From Comamonadaceae bacterium (lineage in GTDB: Bacteria > Pseudomonadota > Gammaproteobacteria > Burkholderiales > Burkholderiaceae_C): a stretch of 55,026 nt of DNA. The translations under genes were made by a program, and so were the position numbers. The stretch lies in assembly GCA_947445115.1 (NCBI GenBank), contig CANFCG010000015.1:1-55026 (forward strand). The letters run 5' to 3'. The notes beneath the pieces were generated by a model. The model ran no database searches. It saw only the letters and a program-made list of their open reading frames with translations, and was not told the origin of the DNA. Positions 8,261 to 18,070 of this stretch are shown here, piece by piece (position 1 is the stretch's first letter; each line of letters opens with the position of its first letter).

Positions 8261-10501
8261 GTGGATTTATTTAAGCAACTCGCCAATGAGATTAAGGTTG
8301 GCATTCATCAAATTAAAGCGGCAGTAGAACTGATGGATAGCGGGGCAACCGTCCCGTTTATCGCCCGCTATCGCAAAGAAGTCACAGGTGGACTAGACGA
8401 CATTCAACTGCGTGAATTGGAAGCTCGGCTCTCCTACTTGCGCGAACTAGAAGATCGCCGCACGGTCATCATCAAAACCATTGAAGCGCAGGGCAAGCTG
8501 ACGCCTGAGCTGCATGCGCTCCTTCTTACGGCTCCTAGCAAGCAAGAGCTAGAAGACCTTTACACGCCGTACAAGGTGAAGCGGCGTACCAAAGGGCAGA
8601 TGGCCCGCGAGGCAGGCCTAGAGCCGCTTGCAGACTTGCTCTTCTCGCAACCCAATCTGGATGTGGCTGCCGAGGCATTGCCCTATGTACAAGCGACTAA
8701 GCCTGAAGATGGCGGCGATTTCACAAGCGTAGCCTTGGTGCTGGATGGCGTGCGCGACATCTTGTCCGAGCGCTGGGCGGAGGACGCGAAGCTGGTGCAA
8801 TTGATGCGCGAATGGCTGTGGACGAACGGCGAGCTGCAAAGCAAGCTGGTCGCAGGGAAAAATGAAGCTGATCCTGAGATTGCGAAGTTTCGCGATTACT
8901 TTGATTACAGCGAACCCATATCCCGTGTGCCTTCGCACCGAGCGCTGGCAGTATTCAGGGGTCGAGGATTGGAGATGTTGGATGTCAAAGTTTTGATTCC
9001 AACTGATCCAGAAGACACCAAAGCGCCGACATTCTCTGCGCTTGCAGAAGGCCGCATTGCCGCGCACCTGCGCTGGACAAACCAAGATCGTGGCAGCGAC
9101 GCGCTCATCAAAAAAACGATTCTGTGGACGTGGCGCGTGAAGCTGTCGCTGTCTACTGAGCGTGACCTGCTGACTCGTCTGCGCGAAGACGCAGAGAAAG
9201 TCGCGACCAAGGTGTTTGCCGACAATCTGCGCGACTTGCTCTTGGCCGCACCCGCAGGCCCGAAAGCCGTGATGGGGCTCGATCCTGGTATTCGCACAGG
9301 CGTAAAGGTAGCGATTGTGAATAGCACGGGCAAGCTGCTCGACACCGCGACGATCTTTCCGCATGAGCCACGCCGTGAGTGGGAAGGATCGCTTTTCACG
9401 CTGGCTAAGCTGTGCCAGCATCACCGTGTGGAATTGATCGCTATTGGTAACGGCACGGCGAGCCGCGAGACAGACAAGCTGGCGGGTGAGCTGATTGCTA
9501 AGTTCAAACTGAACAACGTGCATATGCAAAAAATTGTGGTGAGCGAAGCGGGTGCATCGGTGTACAGCGCGAGCGAGTATGCCAGCCAAGAGATGCCCGA
9601 TATTGATGTGAGCATTCGCGGGGCGGTCAGCATTGCGCGGCGCTTGCAAGATCCTCTCGCTGAGCTGGTGAAGATTGACCCCAAAAGCATTGGCGTGGGG
9701 CAGTATCAGCACGATTTGAACCAAGGCGATTTAGCCAAAGCGCTGGACGCAGTGGTGGAAGATTGCGTGAACGGTGTGGGTGTGGATTTGAATATGGCTA
9801 GCGTGCCACTTTTGTCGCGCGTGTCGGGGCTCTCTGCCTCGCAGGCCAAGCAGGTTGTGGCTTGGCGCGATGCCAATGGTGCGTTTACCAATCGCCAGCA
9901 GCTCCTCAAAGTGCCTAGTCTTGGCGCCAAAGCGTTTGAGCAGTGCGCGGGATTTTTGCGCATTAGAGATGGCTACAACATGCTGGACAGAACCAGTGTG
10001 CATCCCGAGTCATATGACAAGATGCAAGCCTTACTCGATGCATCAAAAATCACGTTTGAAAAATTACTGGGCGACTCGCGCGACCCACGGCCTGACTTCA
10101 AAGTGGCCAAACTGACTGACGGTGTGAATGAGATTTCTGATTTGCGCGAGGGCATGATTTTGGAAGGCACAGTCAGCAACGTCGCGCAGTTTGGTGCGTT
10201 CATTGACCTTGGTGTGCATCAAGATGGGCTGGTTCACGTCAGCCAAATGGCGGCAAGATTTGTGAGTGATGCCCGCGAGGTGGTCAAAACAGGCGATATC
10301 GTGAGCGTGAAGGTCATGGAAATTGATGTGGCGCGCAAACGAATTGGTTTGTCGATGCGCTTGGATGCTACGGCTGGTAAGGCTTCCAGCAATGCAGGCA
10401 TGACACGTAGCCATGAAAAATTTAACCCAAAGCTCATGCAGTCAAATGCTATTGCAACACCGAACGCCATGATGTCAGCTTTTTCGAAGTTAAAAAAATA
10501 A
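8261..10501 (+). CDS. tex: Tex-family RNA-binding transcriptional accessory protein
   Basis: Tex is a conserved nucleic-acid-binding protein related to eukaryotic Spt6, acting on transcription and RNA. The 746-residue product shows the Tex N-terminal helical domain with FIARYRKEVTGGLD (about residues 31-44), a central YqgF/RNase H-like domain beginning near MGLDPGIRTG, a helix-hairpin-helix region around 500-570, and an S1 RNA-binding domain (about 628-700) containing the GTVSNVAQFGAF strand. The start is GTG with no good Shine-Dalgarno nearby; no alternative start keeps the conserved N terminus. The length is slightly below the usual 770-790. Confidence 0.95.
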   Translation: MDLFKQLANEIKVGIHQIKAAVELMDSGATVPFIARYRKEVTGGLDDIQLRELEARLSYLRELEDRRTVIIKTIEAQGKLTPELHALLLTAPSKQELEDLYTPYKVKRRTKGQMAREAGLEPLADLLFSQPNLDVAAEALPYVQATKPEDGGDFTSVALVLDGVRDILSERWAEDAKLVQLMREWLWTNGELQSKLVAGKNEADPEIAKFRDYFDYSEPISRVPSHRALAVFRGRGLEMLDVKVLIPTDPEDTKAPTFSALAEGRIAAHLRWTNQDRGSDALIKKTILWTWRVKLSLSTERDLLTRLREDAEKVATKVFADNLRDLLLAAPAGPKAVMGLDPGIRTGVKVAIVNSTGKLLDTATIFPHEPRREWEGSLFTLAKLCQHHRVELIAIGNGTASRETDKLAGELIAKFKLNNVHMQKIVVSEAGASVYSASEYASQEMPDIDVSIRGAVSIARRLQDPLAELVKIDPKSIGVGQYQHDLNQGDLAKALDAVVEDCVNGVGVDLNMASVPLLSRVSGLSASQAKQVVAWRDANGAFTNRQQLLKVPSLGAKAFEQCAGFLRIRDGYNMLDRTSVHPESYDKMQALLDASKITFEKLLGDSRDPRPDFKVAKLTDGVNEISDLREGMILEGTVSNVAQFGAFIDLGVHQDGLVHVSQMAARFVSDAREVVKTGDIVSVKVMEIDVARKRIGLSMRLDATAGKASSNAGMTRSHEKFNPKLMQSNAIATPNAMMSAFSKLKK

Positions 10502-10506
10502 GCAGC

Positions 10507-11622
10507 ATGCCCCAAGCACTCGCCATCTACGCAGGAAAAAAAGCTAAGGCGCACATCGCCAAAAATGGCCTGCAAGCCAAAGACGTTCGCGTGGTGGCAG
10601 GGGCAGCAGGCGGCCCCAAAGGCTTGTTGCTCTTGGGCTTGGATAAGTTCATCTTTGGCGAGTGGCTAAAAACGTCTAACCAGCCCGTTGATTTGGTTGG
10701 CGCATCGATTGGTGCCTGGCGTATGGCGACGGCTTGCATGGATGACTGCGAAGCTGGCTTTGACAGATTGACAAAGGATTACATCGCGCAGGATTACGAA
10801 CCAACATTTAACAAGCGCGGCAAACGTGTGATGCCCAGCAGTGAGTTTGTGAGCGAAGAGTTTGGCATGGCGCTGTTCGATTTTTATGACGGACACATGG
10901 CCGAGATCTTGAATCATCCGCGTTATCGGTTGCACATCATCACGTCGCGTGGCCGAGGATTCTTAAAGCAAACGAATCCACACAAACGTCTTCAAGCCCG
11001 CACTGCGCTTGGCTTTGCGGGGGCGTATTTTGCAAATTTGGCGAATCGCAAAGCAATGGGGGCATTCATGGAGCGCGTGGTGTTTAGCAGTGGACAGGTT
11101 GAGGGCGAGCTACCTTTTGCGAGTCACGACTACGCAACGAAGCAGGTGAAGCTCGTGGAGGCCAATTTCTACGGCGCCTTGCAGGCGTCGTGCTCGATTC
11201 CGTTTGTTCTGAATGCAGTCAACAACGTGGCGGGTGCTCCCTTTGGCTCGTACTGGGATGGTGGGCTCACGGACTATCACTGCCACATGAACTATGCGGA
11301 CAAACTACGCGACGACGAGGTCGTATTGATCCCGCATTTTCAGCAACATTTGATTGCAGGATGGCTAGATAAAGCACTCAGATGGCGGCATAAGAGCACG
11401 GCGTTTTTAGATAACGTGGTGGTGCTTGCGCCAAGGGCAGATTGGGTCAAAACTTTGCCCCATAAAAAAATCCCCGATAGGCAAGATTTTCATACCTATG
11501 CAGAGGATTTTTCTGGACGCGAGAAGGTTTGGACGAATGCTGTGAATCGAAGTCAGCAGCTTGTACAAGATTTCATAAATTATGTAGATAATAAAGAACC
11601 AATCACTGTTCAATCACTATGA
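10507..11622 (+). CDS. patatin-like phospholipase family protein
   Basis: A 371-residue serine acyl hydrolase. The nucleophile elbow GASIG has Ser67, an oxyanion-type glycine-rich stretch GAAGGPKG lies at about 32-39, and the catalytic Asp251 sits in a DGG motif, so the Ser-Asp dyad is complete. It would hydrolyse ester bonds in phospholipids or other acyl esters. No signal peptide is visible, so it is probably cytoplasmic or membrane-peripheral. The gene begins 5 bases after tex and its stop overlaps the galU start (ATGA), implying cotranscription with galU. Confidence 0.85.
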   Translation: MPQALAIYAGKKAKAHIAKNGLQAKDVRVVAGAAGGPKGLLLLGLDKFIFGEWLKTSNQPVDLVGASIGAWRMATACMDDCEAGFDRLTKDYIAQDYEPTFNKRGKRVMPSSEFVSEEFGMALFDFYDGHMAEILNHPRYRLHIITSRGRGFLKQTNPHKRLQARTALGFAGAYFANLANRKAMGAFMERVVFSSGQVEGELPFASHDYATKQVKLVEANFYGALQASCSIPFVLNAVNNVAGAPFGSYWDGGLTDYHCHMNYADKLRDDEVVLIPHFQQHLIAGWLDKALRWRHKSTAFLDNVVVLAPRADWVKTLPHKKIPDRQDFHTYAEDFSGREKVWTNAVNRSQQLVQDFINYVDNKEPITVQSL

Positions 11623-12512
11623 CTACTCAACACATTCGTAAAGCCGTTTTTCCAGTCGCCGGTCTCGGCAGTCGCTTTTTACCAGCGACTAAAGCTATTG
11701 CTAAAGAGATGCTCCCTATCGTGGATAAGCCGCTGATTCAATATGCGGTGGAAGAGGCGATTGAGGCGGGTATCACGGACATTATTTTTGTGACCGGCCG
11801 CACGAAGCGCAGTATCGAAGATCACTTTGACAAAGCCTATGAGTTAGAGACGGAACTGGAAGCGCGCCACAAGCATGAGCTCTTGGCGATTGCTAGAGGC
11901 ACATCGCCAAAAGGGATTAGTTTTAGCTATACCCGCCAGTCTGAACCGCTTGGACTTGGACATGCGGTTTTGATGGCAAAAGCGCTAGTCGGTGACGAGT
12001 CCTTTGCGGTCATTCTTCCAGACGACTTTATTGATCCAGCGCAAGGAAAAGTGGGCTGTTTAAGCGAAATGGTTGCGGCCTATCAGTTCTACAACGGCGC
12101 CAGCGTTTTGGCTGTGCAAAATGTGGATCGCAGCCAAACAGGCAGCTACGGGATTGTGTCTACCGCAGCGCTGGATGCATTAAATGAAACTGTGACCGGC
12201 ATTGTAGAAAAACCAAAACCAGAAGTGGCACCCAGCACGCTGGCCGTGGTGGGACGCTATATTTTGGCGCCTGAAATCTTTAGGCATATTGAAAACATTA
12301 AGCCCGGTGCTGGTGGTGAATTGCAGCTGACGGACGCAATCGCAGAAATGCTCAAAGTTAAACAAGTGATTGCCAATCGATTCACGGGTACGCGTTATGA
12401 CTGCGGCTCTAAGCTGGGTTATTTGCAAGCGACTGTGGCATGTGGTCTGAAGCATCCTGAGACGCGTGATGCGTTTGGCGCGTTTCTTAAGACCGCTGCG
12501 CCCAAGCTGTAA
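11619..12512 (+). CDS. galU: UTP-glucose-1-phosphate uridylyltransferase
   Basis: GalU makes UDP-glucose from UTP and glucose-1-phosphate. The 297-residue protein carries the nucleotidyltransferase signature [12 protein letters not shown] near residues 13-24, then [10 protein letters not shown], and the GIVEKPKPE motif in the middle. Length matches the family. It overlaps the upstream patatin-like gene by 4 bases. UDP-glucose is a sugar donor for surface glycans, and the gene faces a large glycan operon on the other strand, whose last gene overlaps its 3' end by 26 bases. Confidence 0.96.
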   Translation: MTTQHIRKAVFPVAGLGSRFLPATKAIAKEMLPIVDKPLIQYAVEEAIEAGITDIIFVTGRTKRSIEDHFDKAYELETELEARHKHELLAIARGTSPKGISFSYTRQSEPLGLGHAVLMAKALVGDESFAVILPDDFIDPAQGKVGCLSEMVAAYQFYNGASVLAVQNVDRSQTGSYGIVSTAALDALNETVTGIVEKPKPEVAPSTLAVVGRYILAPEIFRHIENIKPGAGGELQLTDAIAEMLKVKQVIANRFTGTRYDCGSKLGYLQATVACGLKHPETRDAFGAFLKTAAPKL

Positions 12513-13281
12513 CAATGATACGCTGAACGTGCTCAAGCCATAAGCCTTTTGATTGGCGCAATTGACGATTGGCGGCTAGAAAGCTCACTCGCTGGTTGTA
12601 ATCGTCGACAGTCAAGTTGTTGCAAATGGCGACGCACTCGTCGATGGTTTCAAATCGAAGAAAGGCTCTTTCGTCAAGGCCATGCTCTTGCGTATTGAGG
12701 CAGCCTCGGTAAATTGGCACCGTTAGGCTATTAAAGCAGTCGAGTAGTTTCTCAGAAAAATAATCGGGTTCAACATGATTCTCTATGGCGATGTGAAACA
12801 TCGACGAGAACATGGCATCTTTTTTATCATTGGGGAGAATGGGGAGACCAAATTTCGCCCAATGGGGTAAGCGATTGCTAATAAAAAAACGATTGGGGAT
12901 GGTGAACTCACTGCGCCGTTGATAAAGATGATCCCGTAGCTGATAGCCCGTCATGTCGACTGGTCCACCGCCAATGGAGATCATGCTACTGACCTCAAAC
13001 TCTTTGATACTCGGGATGTCGTTGACGTAGGTATCCCAAAAAGTCATGAGCTGAACGTTGGGATACTGCAGATGACGCTTGTCGTGGCTAATAATCAGAT
13101 CAAAGCTGCTCCACTGAGTGGCCAATTCAGCTTCAGAGACTCGAATGGGTTCGGGTTCGCAAGCTAGTAATAGAACTTTAAACCGATCGTTGCGAATGGG
13201 TTTGATAAACGAAAAATGGATGTCACACGGAAATGAGAAATCAAAATCTAGCCATGTGGTGCCAAAGTTTTCAACTTGCAT
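12487..13281 (-). CDS. GT10-like glycosyltransferase (fucosyltransferase family)
   Basis: This 264-residue protein carries the C-terminal GT10 donor-binding signature: an IEN triad (Glu167, Asn168) followed by a YFSEKLLD segment (Glu177, Lys178) and VPIYRGC. In known GT10 enzymes this region binds GDP-fucose. The N-terminal half is short and poorly conserved. It is the last gene of the minus-strand glycan operon, 9 bases after a GT2 gene. Its 3' end overlaps galU by 26 bases. GDP-fucose is made by fcl and gmd in the same operon, which fits a fucosyltransferase role; transfer of another sugar cannot be ruled out. Confidence 0.72.
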   Translation of the reverse strand: MQVENFGTTWLDFDFSFPCDIHFSFIKPIRNDRFKVLLLACEPEPIRVSEAELATQWSSFDLIISHDKRHLQYPNVQLMTFWDTYVNDIPSIKEFEVSSMISIGGGPVDMTGYQLRDHLYQRRSEFTIPNRFFISNRLPHWAKFGLPILPNDKKDAMFSSMFHIAIENHVEPDYFSEKLLDCFNSLTVPIYRGCLNTQEHGLDERAFLRFETIDECVAICNNLTVDDYNQRVSFLAANRQLRQSKGLWLEHVQRIIVTAWAQRS

Positions 13282-13290
13282 AAGCCATCC

Positions 13291-14037
13291 TTAAGCCGTG
13301 TCTGGCTGTGGCATATTGAACAAAGTCGGCAGGCGCCAGGGTAGTCCATGCGGGAAAAGCTCATGCATGGTGGCATTGCCTCTGATAAAGGCATCTGCAT
13401 TCATAGAGAGTGAACCATCAACGGATAGGCGGTAATTGGCTGTTGACATCCCAGTGCAAGCACACGGCAATTGGTGCTTCATCAGCTCGGCAAGAAACGT
13501 GCGATCAGATACTCTGGGAATGTGCCAAGTATGGGCATGCTTCCTCGCCACTTCAGTTTTTAAAGAGTAGCAAGTGTTATCAACGAGGTGCGTGTTATAG
13601 ACATTGGTGAATAGCCCAATGCTTTCGCAGTCATCCTCACAAAGATAGCGGCCTTGGTTGTCTACAATTTTTCTAAGTGAATACGTCCAATCGACATTGT
13701 GATGTTCAATCAAATGAAGAGCGTTGCTGCAATGCGTAGGTTCGATCCAGTTGTCATCATCCACATAGCACATCACCTCTTCAGATACGACAAATGGGGC
13801 TAGTGCAAAAACAGGCGCCATCGCGTAGCCATTTGCGCCATTGTTGTTGGGTAAATAGACGGATTCAACATCAGGGTATTGATCTAGTATTTCCTTGGCT
13901 TTAGCCCAATGCTCTTTGCCATGAATAAAAACATAATGCCGACATGGGGTGGTTTGATTTCTAACGCTGGCAATCGTTTCATGCAAGACCGTTCGACCAA
14001 TAGTCGATGTGACGACGGCAATTTTTTGAGTAGACAT
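13291..14037 (-). CDS. GT2-like glycosyltransferase
   Basis: A 248-residue GT-A fold protein. The N terminus has the start of a nucleotide-sugar domain (VVTSTIGR at about 8-15, then TIASVRNQT), and a metal-binding acidic run Asp93-Asp95 in YVDDDNW. No membrane segment is evident. It probably transfers a sugar from a nucleotide donor onto a growing surface glycan. It lies 6 bases downstream of the epimerase gene and 9 bases upstream of a GT10-like gene. Donor and acceptor are not predictable. Confidence 0.78.
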   Translation of the reverse strand: MSTQKIAVVTSTIGRTVLHETIASVRNQTTPCRHYVFIHGKEHWAKAKEILDQYPDVESVYLPNNNGANGYAMAPVFALAPFVVSEEVMCYVDDDNWIEPTHCSNALHLIEHHNVDWTYSLRKIVDNQGRYLCEDDCESIGLFTNVYNTHLVDNTCYSLKTEVARKHAHTWHIPRVSDRTFLAELMKHQLPCACTGMSTANYRLSVDGSLSMNADAFIRGNATMHELFPHGLPWRLPTLFNMPQPDTA

Positions 14038-14043
14038 GAGGGC

Positions 14044-14979
14044 TTATTGAGTCTTGAGACAGAATTGAGTTTGCTCTATGAGCGCTGACTCTGAGCTATA
14101 AAAGGGTGAATAATCAAAGTCAGAGCCGGCCTTTTTATTTTGAGAAAAATAATTGGGTTTATTTCCCGTCGCAATGACACCCTGATCTGCATTTGCAATC
14201 TCATAGATTAAACCAAACTTTTCTTGCATGATCTGTAATAAATGCAATTTATCGATGGGCTTTTGGCTATAGCAGTCAACCGCCGTATTGCAAGGCGTTG
14301 CATTCAAAATGAGTTGAATGAGTTGATGAAAATCTGCGGGATGAAGATAATCTCGCGCCATGAAATGTGGTGATGTTTGTAGCGTTGTTTTATTTTGAAT
14401 GGCGCGAAGTATATCGGTGATTAAAAATCGAGCCGACATATCCTGCGTATGACTGAAATAATTAAAAACACGAATGTCAACAATTGGTAGTTGAGGCAAG
14501 GCTCGATGCCGACACTCCGCATGAAGTTTCGCAAGGCCATACCAATCTTGCTGTTTTAAGTGATTGATGTCGAGGCTTGCTTTTGTGTTTTCGTTTGCAG
14601 GCTCTTCAAAAGTAGAGCAGTAAGCTGCACCACTACTCAAAAATATGTATTTGCAAGTTGGATGTGCCTCAATATATCGAAGTGCTAAATTATCATATTC
14701 CCATGTGATATCAAAAATACCAGAACCTAGGGCCGTGGTTTTTGCTGGATTACCAACACCTACAAAATTGATAATAGCGTCGTAATGATCTGCAATTTTG
14801 AACTGCTCAAATGAGTGCGTATCGTATGGGTGGGTGAGTTGAGCTTGGGTTAGCCATTGCTTGACAGTCTCGGGATTTCGGGCAAAAAGCGCTAAAGAGT
14901 GCGTATTGTTTTTTGCAAAAGACAGGATTAAATCTTTTGCAATTTCGCTAGTGGCTCCGAGGATGGCAATCCGCATCAT
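14044..14979 (-). CDS. NAD-dependent epimerase/dehydratase family protein
   Basis: A 311-residue extended-SDR-like protein. It starts with the Rossmann motif ILGATSEIA (about residues 5-13), and YGLAK near residue 155 gives the Tyr-x-x-x-Lys pair; the serine of the triad sits in FLSSGAAY. The gene follows the second transketolase gene without any gap and precedes two glycosyltransferases. In this context it most likely reduces or epimerises the keto sugar produced by the RfbH-transketolase steps (inference). Two tandem ATGs (14979 and 14976) are possible starts. Confidence 0.82.
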   Translation of the reverse strand: MMRIAILGATSEIAKDLILSFAKNNTHSLALFARNPETVKQWLTQAQLTHPYDTHSFEQFKIADHYDAIINFVGVGNPAKTTALGSGIFDITWEYDNLALRYIEAHPTCKYIFLSSGAAYCSTFEEPANENTKASLDINHLKQQDWYGLAKLHAECRHRALPQLPIVDIRVFNYFSHTQDMSARFLITDILRAIQNKTTLQTSPHFMARDYLHPADFHQLIQLILNATPCNTAVDCYSQKPIDKLHLLQIMQEKFGLIYEIANADQGVIATGNKPNYFSQNKKAGSDFDYSPFYSSESALIEQTQFCLKTQ

Positions 14980-15900
14980 TTAATTCAGCGCCAAATAAGT
15001 ATGAATTTTTTGAATGATGTTTAGCTCATCTAAGCCATGCTCTGTGAGTAGGTAGTCGTAAGTCCCGCAGTAATGAGAAAAGCGGTCATTGGTCCCGATT
15101 CGCAGTATTTTGGTAGGCGCAAACTCTGACGCGATTTCAGCTATGACTGACCCTAGTCCCGCAAGCGTGGAGTGCTCTTCTAAAACAACCAATACTTGGT
15201 TTGCTTTGCAGATGGAGACTACCTGTTGAACGTCGATCGGCTTAATAAATGGAGCGCTCCAGACAGAGGCCTCTGGAAATGTGCTCTCTGCAATTCTTTG
15301 TGCCGTGCGGGTCATTGATCCCGTGGCAATAAAACTGACACCACCCACTTGAGAGCCTTCTTTGATCTTTAAAAGAGCGCCAATTTTTGCATTAGGCATG
15401 GACGGATGAACATCGCCGCGATCTGACTTCCCCATCCGCAAATAGACGGCGCTACGTGACTGATAGGCTAACTCCATGCAGGTGGCCACTTCAAACCGGT
15501 CCGCAGGCGAATAAATGGACAAATGCGGTATGGCTCTGGTGCAAGCAATATCTTCAGTCGATTGATGACTAGTGCCAAGATGGCTATAGACAAAGCCAGC
15601 ACCGTCGCCAATAAAGACGACAGGGAGCTGATCGTGCGCCACATCGAGCTTGATTTGTTCGACAACACGCACTGGAATAAAAGCACTCAGACCATAGACG
15701 AAGGGTCTAAATCCAACTCTAGCCAAGCCAGCCGCCATGCCCACCATATTTTGCTCGGCAATGCCCGCATTGATGTATTGATTAGGGCACTCGCGTCTGA
15801 AGTCATCAAACAAAGCGTAGCCATGATCGCCTGTGAGCAGCAGGACATTTGGATCAGCCTTGGCTAGACGTACCAAGGTGTTAGAGAAGGCGTCTCTCAT
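14980..15900 (-). CDS. transketolase, C-terminal subunit
   Basis: This 306-residue protein matches the pyrimidine-binding and C-terminal domains of transketolase. The catalytic Glu49 lies in AGIAEQNM, which activates the thiamine diphosphate ring in the family. The usual SHLGTSHQSTED segment follows near residue 130. Alone it cannot work; the partner with the pyrophosphate-binding domain is the next gene upstream, overlapping by 4 bases (ATGA). Split transketolases of this type occur in sugar clusters. With rfbFGH immediately upstream, a role in building an unusual sugar rather than the pentose phosphate pathway is likely, though that is inference. Confidence 0.88.
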   Translation of the reverse strand: MRDAFSNTLVRLAKADPNVLLLTGDHGYALFDDFRRECPNQYINAGIAEQNMVGMAAGLARVGFRPFVYGLSAFIPVRVVEQIKLDVAHDQLPVVFIGDGAGFVYSHLGTSHQSTEDIACTRAIPHLSIYSPADRFEVATCMELAYQSRSAVYLRMGKSDRGDVHPSMPNAKIGALLKIKEGSQVGGVSFIATGSMTRTAQRIAESTFPEASVWSAPFIKPIDVQQVVSICKANQVLVVLEEHSTLAGLGSVIAEIASEFAPTKILRIGTNDRFSHYCGTYDYLLTEHGLDELNIIQKIHTYLALN

Positions 15901-16718
15901 GGTGCATCTCCAGAAACGGCGGACAGTGCTTGTGCATAAGTTTCAGCATTGAGCCTGGTGTAGTGCCACATATTGTTGTGCTCCATAAAAGGAACACCTT
16001 TGCCCTTGACTGTTTTAGCAATGAGCGCTTTGGGTTTTGTGGAAGGGCTTGTCCATAAGGCTTTGATCGTGTCGTCAATGAGTGACTCATCATGCCCATC
16101 AATCGTGATTGCTTCAAATCCAAAGCTTTCAAACTTGGCTTGAATGGAGCCAAGACGGAGCACATCTTGGGTGCTGCCCATGGCTTGAAATCCATTTTCA
16201 TCCACAATGACCATGAAATTCTTTAGTTCGTGATGGGCGGCAAACAATGCGCCTTCCCAGATGGGACCTTCATTGATTTCGCCATCACCAACGATCGTAA
16301 ACGTTTTTTGATCGGTGCCGCGTAGCTTCGCGCCCATCGCCATACCGACTGCAACAGAGAAGCCATGTCCAAGGGAGCCCGTGGTCGCCTCTAAGCCTGG
16401 AATACGTGAGTCAGATAGTCCTTTAAGCTCGCTACCATTTGCAAAATAACCAGAGAAAGCGTCATCTTTGAGCCATCCCAGCTCACGCATGCAGGCGTAT
16501 TGCGCCATGACACCATGCCCTTTGCTAAGTACCAAATAGTCACGACCAATGTCTTTCGGGTCATTGTTTGGATAGCGCAGATGCGAGCGATAAAGCACCG
16601 CCAAAAGTTCAATGATGGAGAACGCACAGCCAATATGGACGGTCGAGCCCGCATAGGCCATATCCAGTACGGTTGTGCGTAGCTTATTGCAATGAAAGGC
16701 GGGGTGGGATGCCGTCAT
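15897..16718 (-). CDS. transketolase, N-terminal subunit
   Basis: The 273-residue protein corresponds to the thiamine diphosphate pyrophosphate domain of transketolase. It shows LSKGHG (about 65-70), GSLGHG (about 114-119), and the metal/TPP motif that starts at Gly144-Asp145-Gly146 and ends near Asn175 (DENGFQ). It transfers two-carbon ketol units together with the C-terminal subunit encoded next. The gene starts 17 bases after rfbH. The pair is not a pseudogene: both halves have intact motifs and translationally coupled starts. Confidence 0.88.
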   Translation of the reverse strand: MTASHPAFHCNKLRTTVLDMAYAGSTVHIGCAFSIIELLAVLYRSHLRYPNNDPKDIGRDYLVLSKGHGVMAQYACMRELGWLKDDAFSGYFANGSELKGLSDSRIPGLEATTGSLGHGFSVAVGMAMGAKLRGTDQKTFTIVGDGEINEGPIWEGALFAAHHELKNFMVIVDENGFQAMGSTQDVLRLGSIQAKFESFGFEAITIDGHDESLIDDTIKALWTSPSTKPKALIAKTVKGKGVPFMEHNNMWHYTRLNAETYAQALSAVSGDAP

Positions 16719-16735
16719 GTCTAGTCTGGTGTTGA

Positions 16736-18070
16736 TTAAAAATTCACACCCAGATACGTTTCAATTTTGCTAGCTGCGTATTCCATCATCTCTTTGGTTA
16801 GCGAGGGCTGCACACCAATCCAAAACGTGTTGTTCATCACGTTATCGGTATTGGTCAGCTCTCCGCTAATGCGGTAATGTGCACCCGCCATATACGGTTG
16901 GCGAGTCAGATTGCCTGCAAACAATAAACGCGTGCCGACTTTTTCTTGATCAAGGTAGGTCAGCAAGTCTAGGCGCGAGACAGGGCAGTTCTCTTTGAGT
17001 GTGATGGGAAAGCCAAACCAGGATGGATCGGAGTGCTCGGTGGGCTCAGAAAGATGTAAAAACTCTTCGCAGCTTTTAAGGCGTTCTTTGAGGAAGGCAT
17101 AGTTGTCTTTGCGCGCTTGAATAAATTTGGGTGCTTTCTCTAGTTGCGCCAATCCGCAAGCTGCCTGCATATCAGTGATTTTGAGGTTGTAACCAAGGTG
17201 GCTGTAGGTGTACTTGTGGTCGTAGCCATCGGGCAGATCGCCGCCCAAATCTTTCTTTGTCCAGCAAAAGCGTTTGCTGCAAGTGTTGTCTTTGCCGGGT
17301 GGGCAATAGCAGTCGCGGCCCCAGTCGCGGAAGGATTCTGCAATCAGCTTGAGCTCGTCGTTATTGGTAAATACCGCACCGCCTTCGCCCATGGTGATGT
17401 GATGCGCAGGATAAAAACTGAGTGTGCCAATGTCACCGAAGGTGCCGACCATTTGGCCTCGGTAGGTGGTGCCAAGCGCATCGCAGCAGTCTTCGACTAG
17501 CCACAGATTGTGTTTTTTGCAAATAGCGGTGACAACGTCTAAATTGAACGGGTTACCCAGGCTGTGCGCCAGCATGATGGCTTTGGTCTTAGGACTGAGC
17601 GCCGCTTCAATTTTGCTGGCGTCAATGTTGTGCGTGAGGCGATCCACATCGACAAACACAGGCACAGCGCCAAATTGCAAAATGGGGTTGACCGTGGTGG
17701 GGAAGCCTGCCGCAACGCCAATGACTTCATCACCTTTTTGAATGGCTCTGCTACCCAGTTTGGGTGAGGTGAGGGCGCTAAACGCCACCAAGTTAGCGGA
17801 TGAGCCAGAGTTGACGGTAATGAGATGTTTGACGCCGATGAAGGCGGCAAGCTTTTTTTCAAATTCGGCGTTAAAACGTCCTGTGGTGAGCCAGCCATCT
17901 AGGCTCGCGTCGACCATGTTTTTTAGTTCGGAGGCATCCAATTGTTTGCCAGATGGTGGAATCGCAGTGACACCAGGGAAGAAGGTTTGCGGTGCGAGGG
18001 AAATGCTGGCGTACTCATCCACGAGTGCGGCGATTTGATGACGAAGGGCTTCAAGTTTTGGATTAGACAT
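16736..18070 (-). CDS. rfbH: CDP-6-deoxy-4-keto-glucose 3-dehydrase (E1, RfbH/DdhC-type)
   Basis: RfbH is a PMP- and iron-sulfur-dependent dehydrase that removes the 3-hydroxyl of CDP-4-keto-6-deoxyglucose. The 444-residue protein has both hallmarks. The PLP lysine of ordinary aminotransferases is replaced by His (His223 in [14 protein letters not shown]). Four cysteines are spaced C-x57-C-x1-C-x7-C (196, 254, 256, 264), the published [2Fe-2S] ligand pattern for this enzyme. The electron-donating reductase partner (E3, RfbI/DdhD) is not in the window. It overlaps rfbG by 8 bases (ATGTCTAA). Confidence 0.95.
   Translation of the reverse strand: MSNPKLEALRHQIAALVDEYASISLAPQTFFPGVTAIPPSGKQLDASELKNMVDASLDGWLTTGRFNAEFEKKLAAFIGVKHLITVNSGSSANLVAFSALTSPKLGSRAIQKGDEVIGVAAGFPTTVNPILQFGAVPVFVDVDRLTHNIDASKIEAALSPKTKAIMLAHSLGNPFNLDVVTAICKKHNLWLVEDCCDALGTTYRGQMVGTFGDIGTLSFYPAHHITMGEGGAVFTNNDELKLIAESFRDWGRDCYCPPGKDNTCSKRFCWTKKDLGGDLPDGYDHKYTYSHLGYNLKITDMQAACGLAQLEKAPKFIQARKDNYAFLKERLKSCEEFLHLSEPTEHSDPSWFGFPITLKENCPVSRLDLLTYLDQEKVGTRLLFAGNLTRQPYMAGAHYRISGELTNTDNVMNNTFWIGVQPSLTKEMMEYAASKIETYLGVNF

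Noticed and set aside
8618-9724. Long antisense reading frame in tex
   Set aside because: No recognisable motif; tex on the plus strand is complete and conserved.
14980-16718. Frameshifted transketolase pseudogene
   Set aside because: Both halves have intact motifs and a coupled ATGA junction, the usual form of split transketolases.
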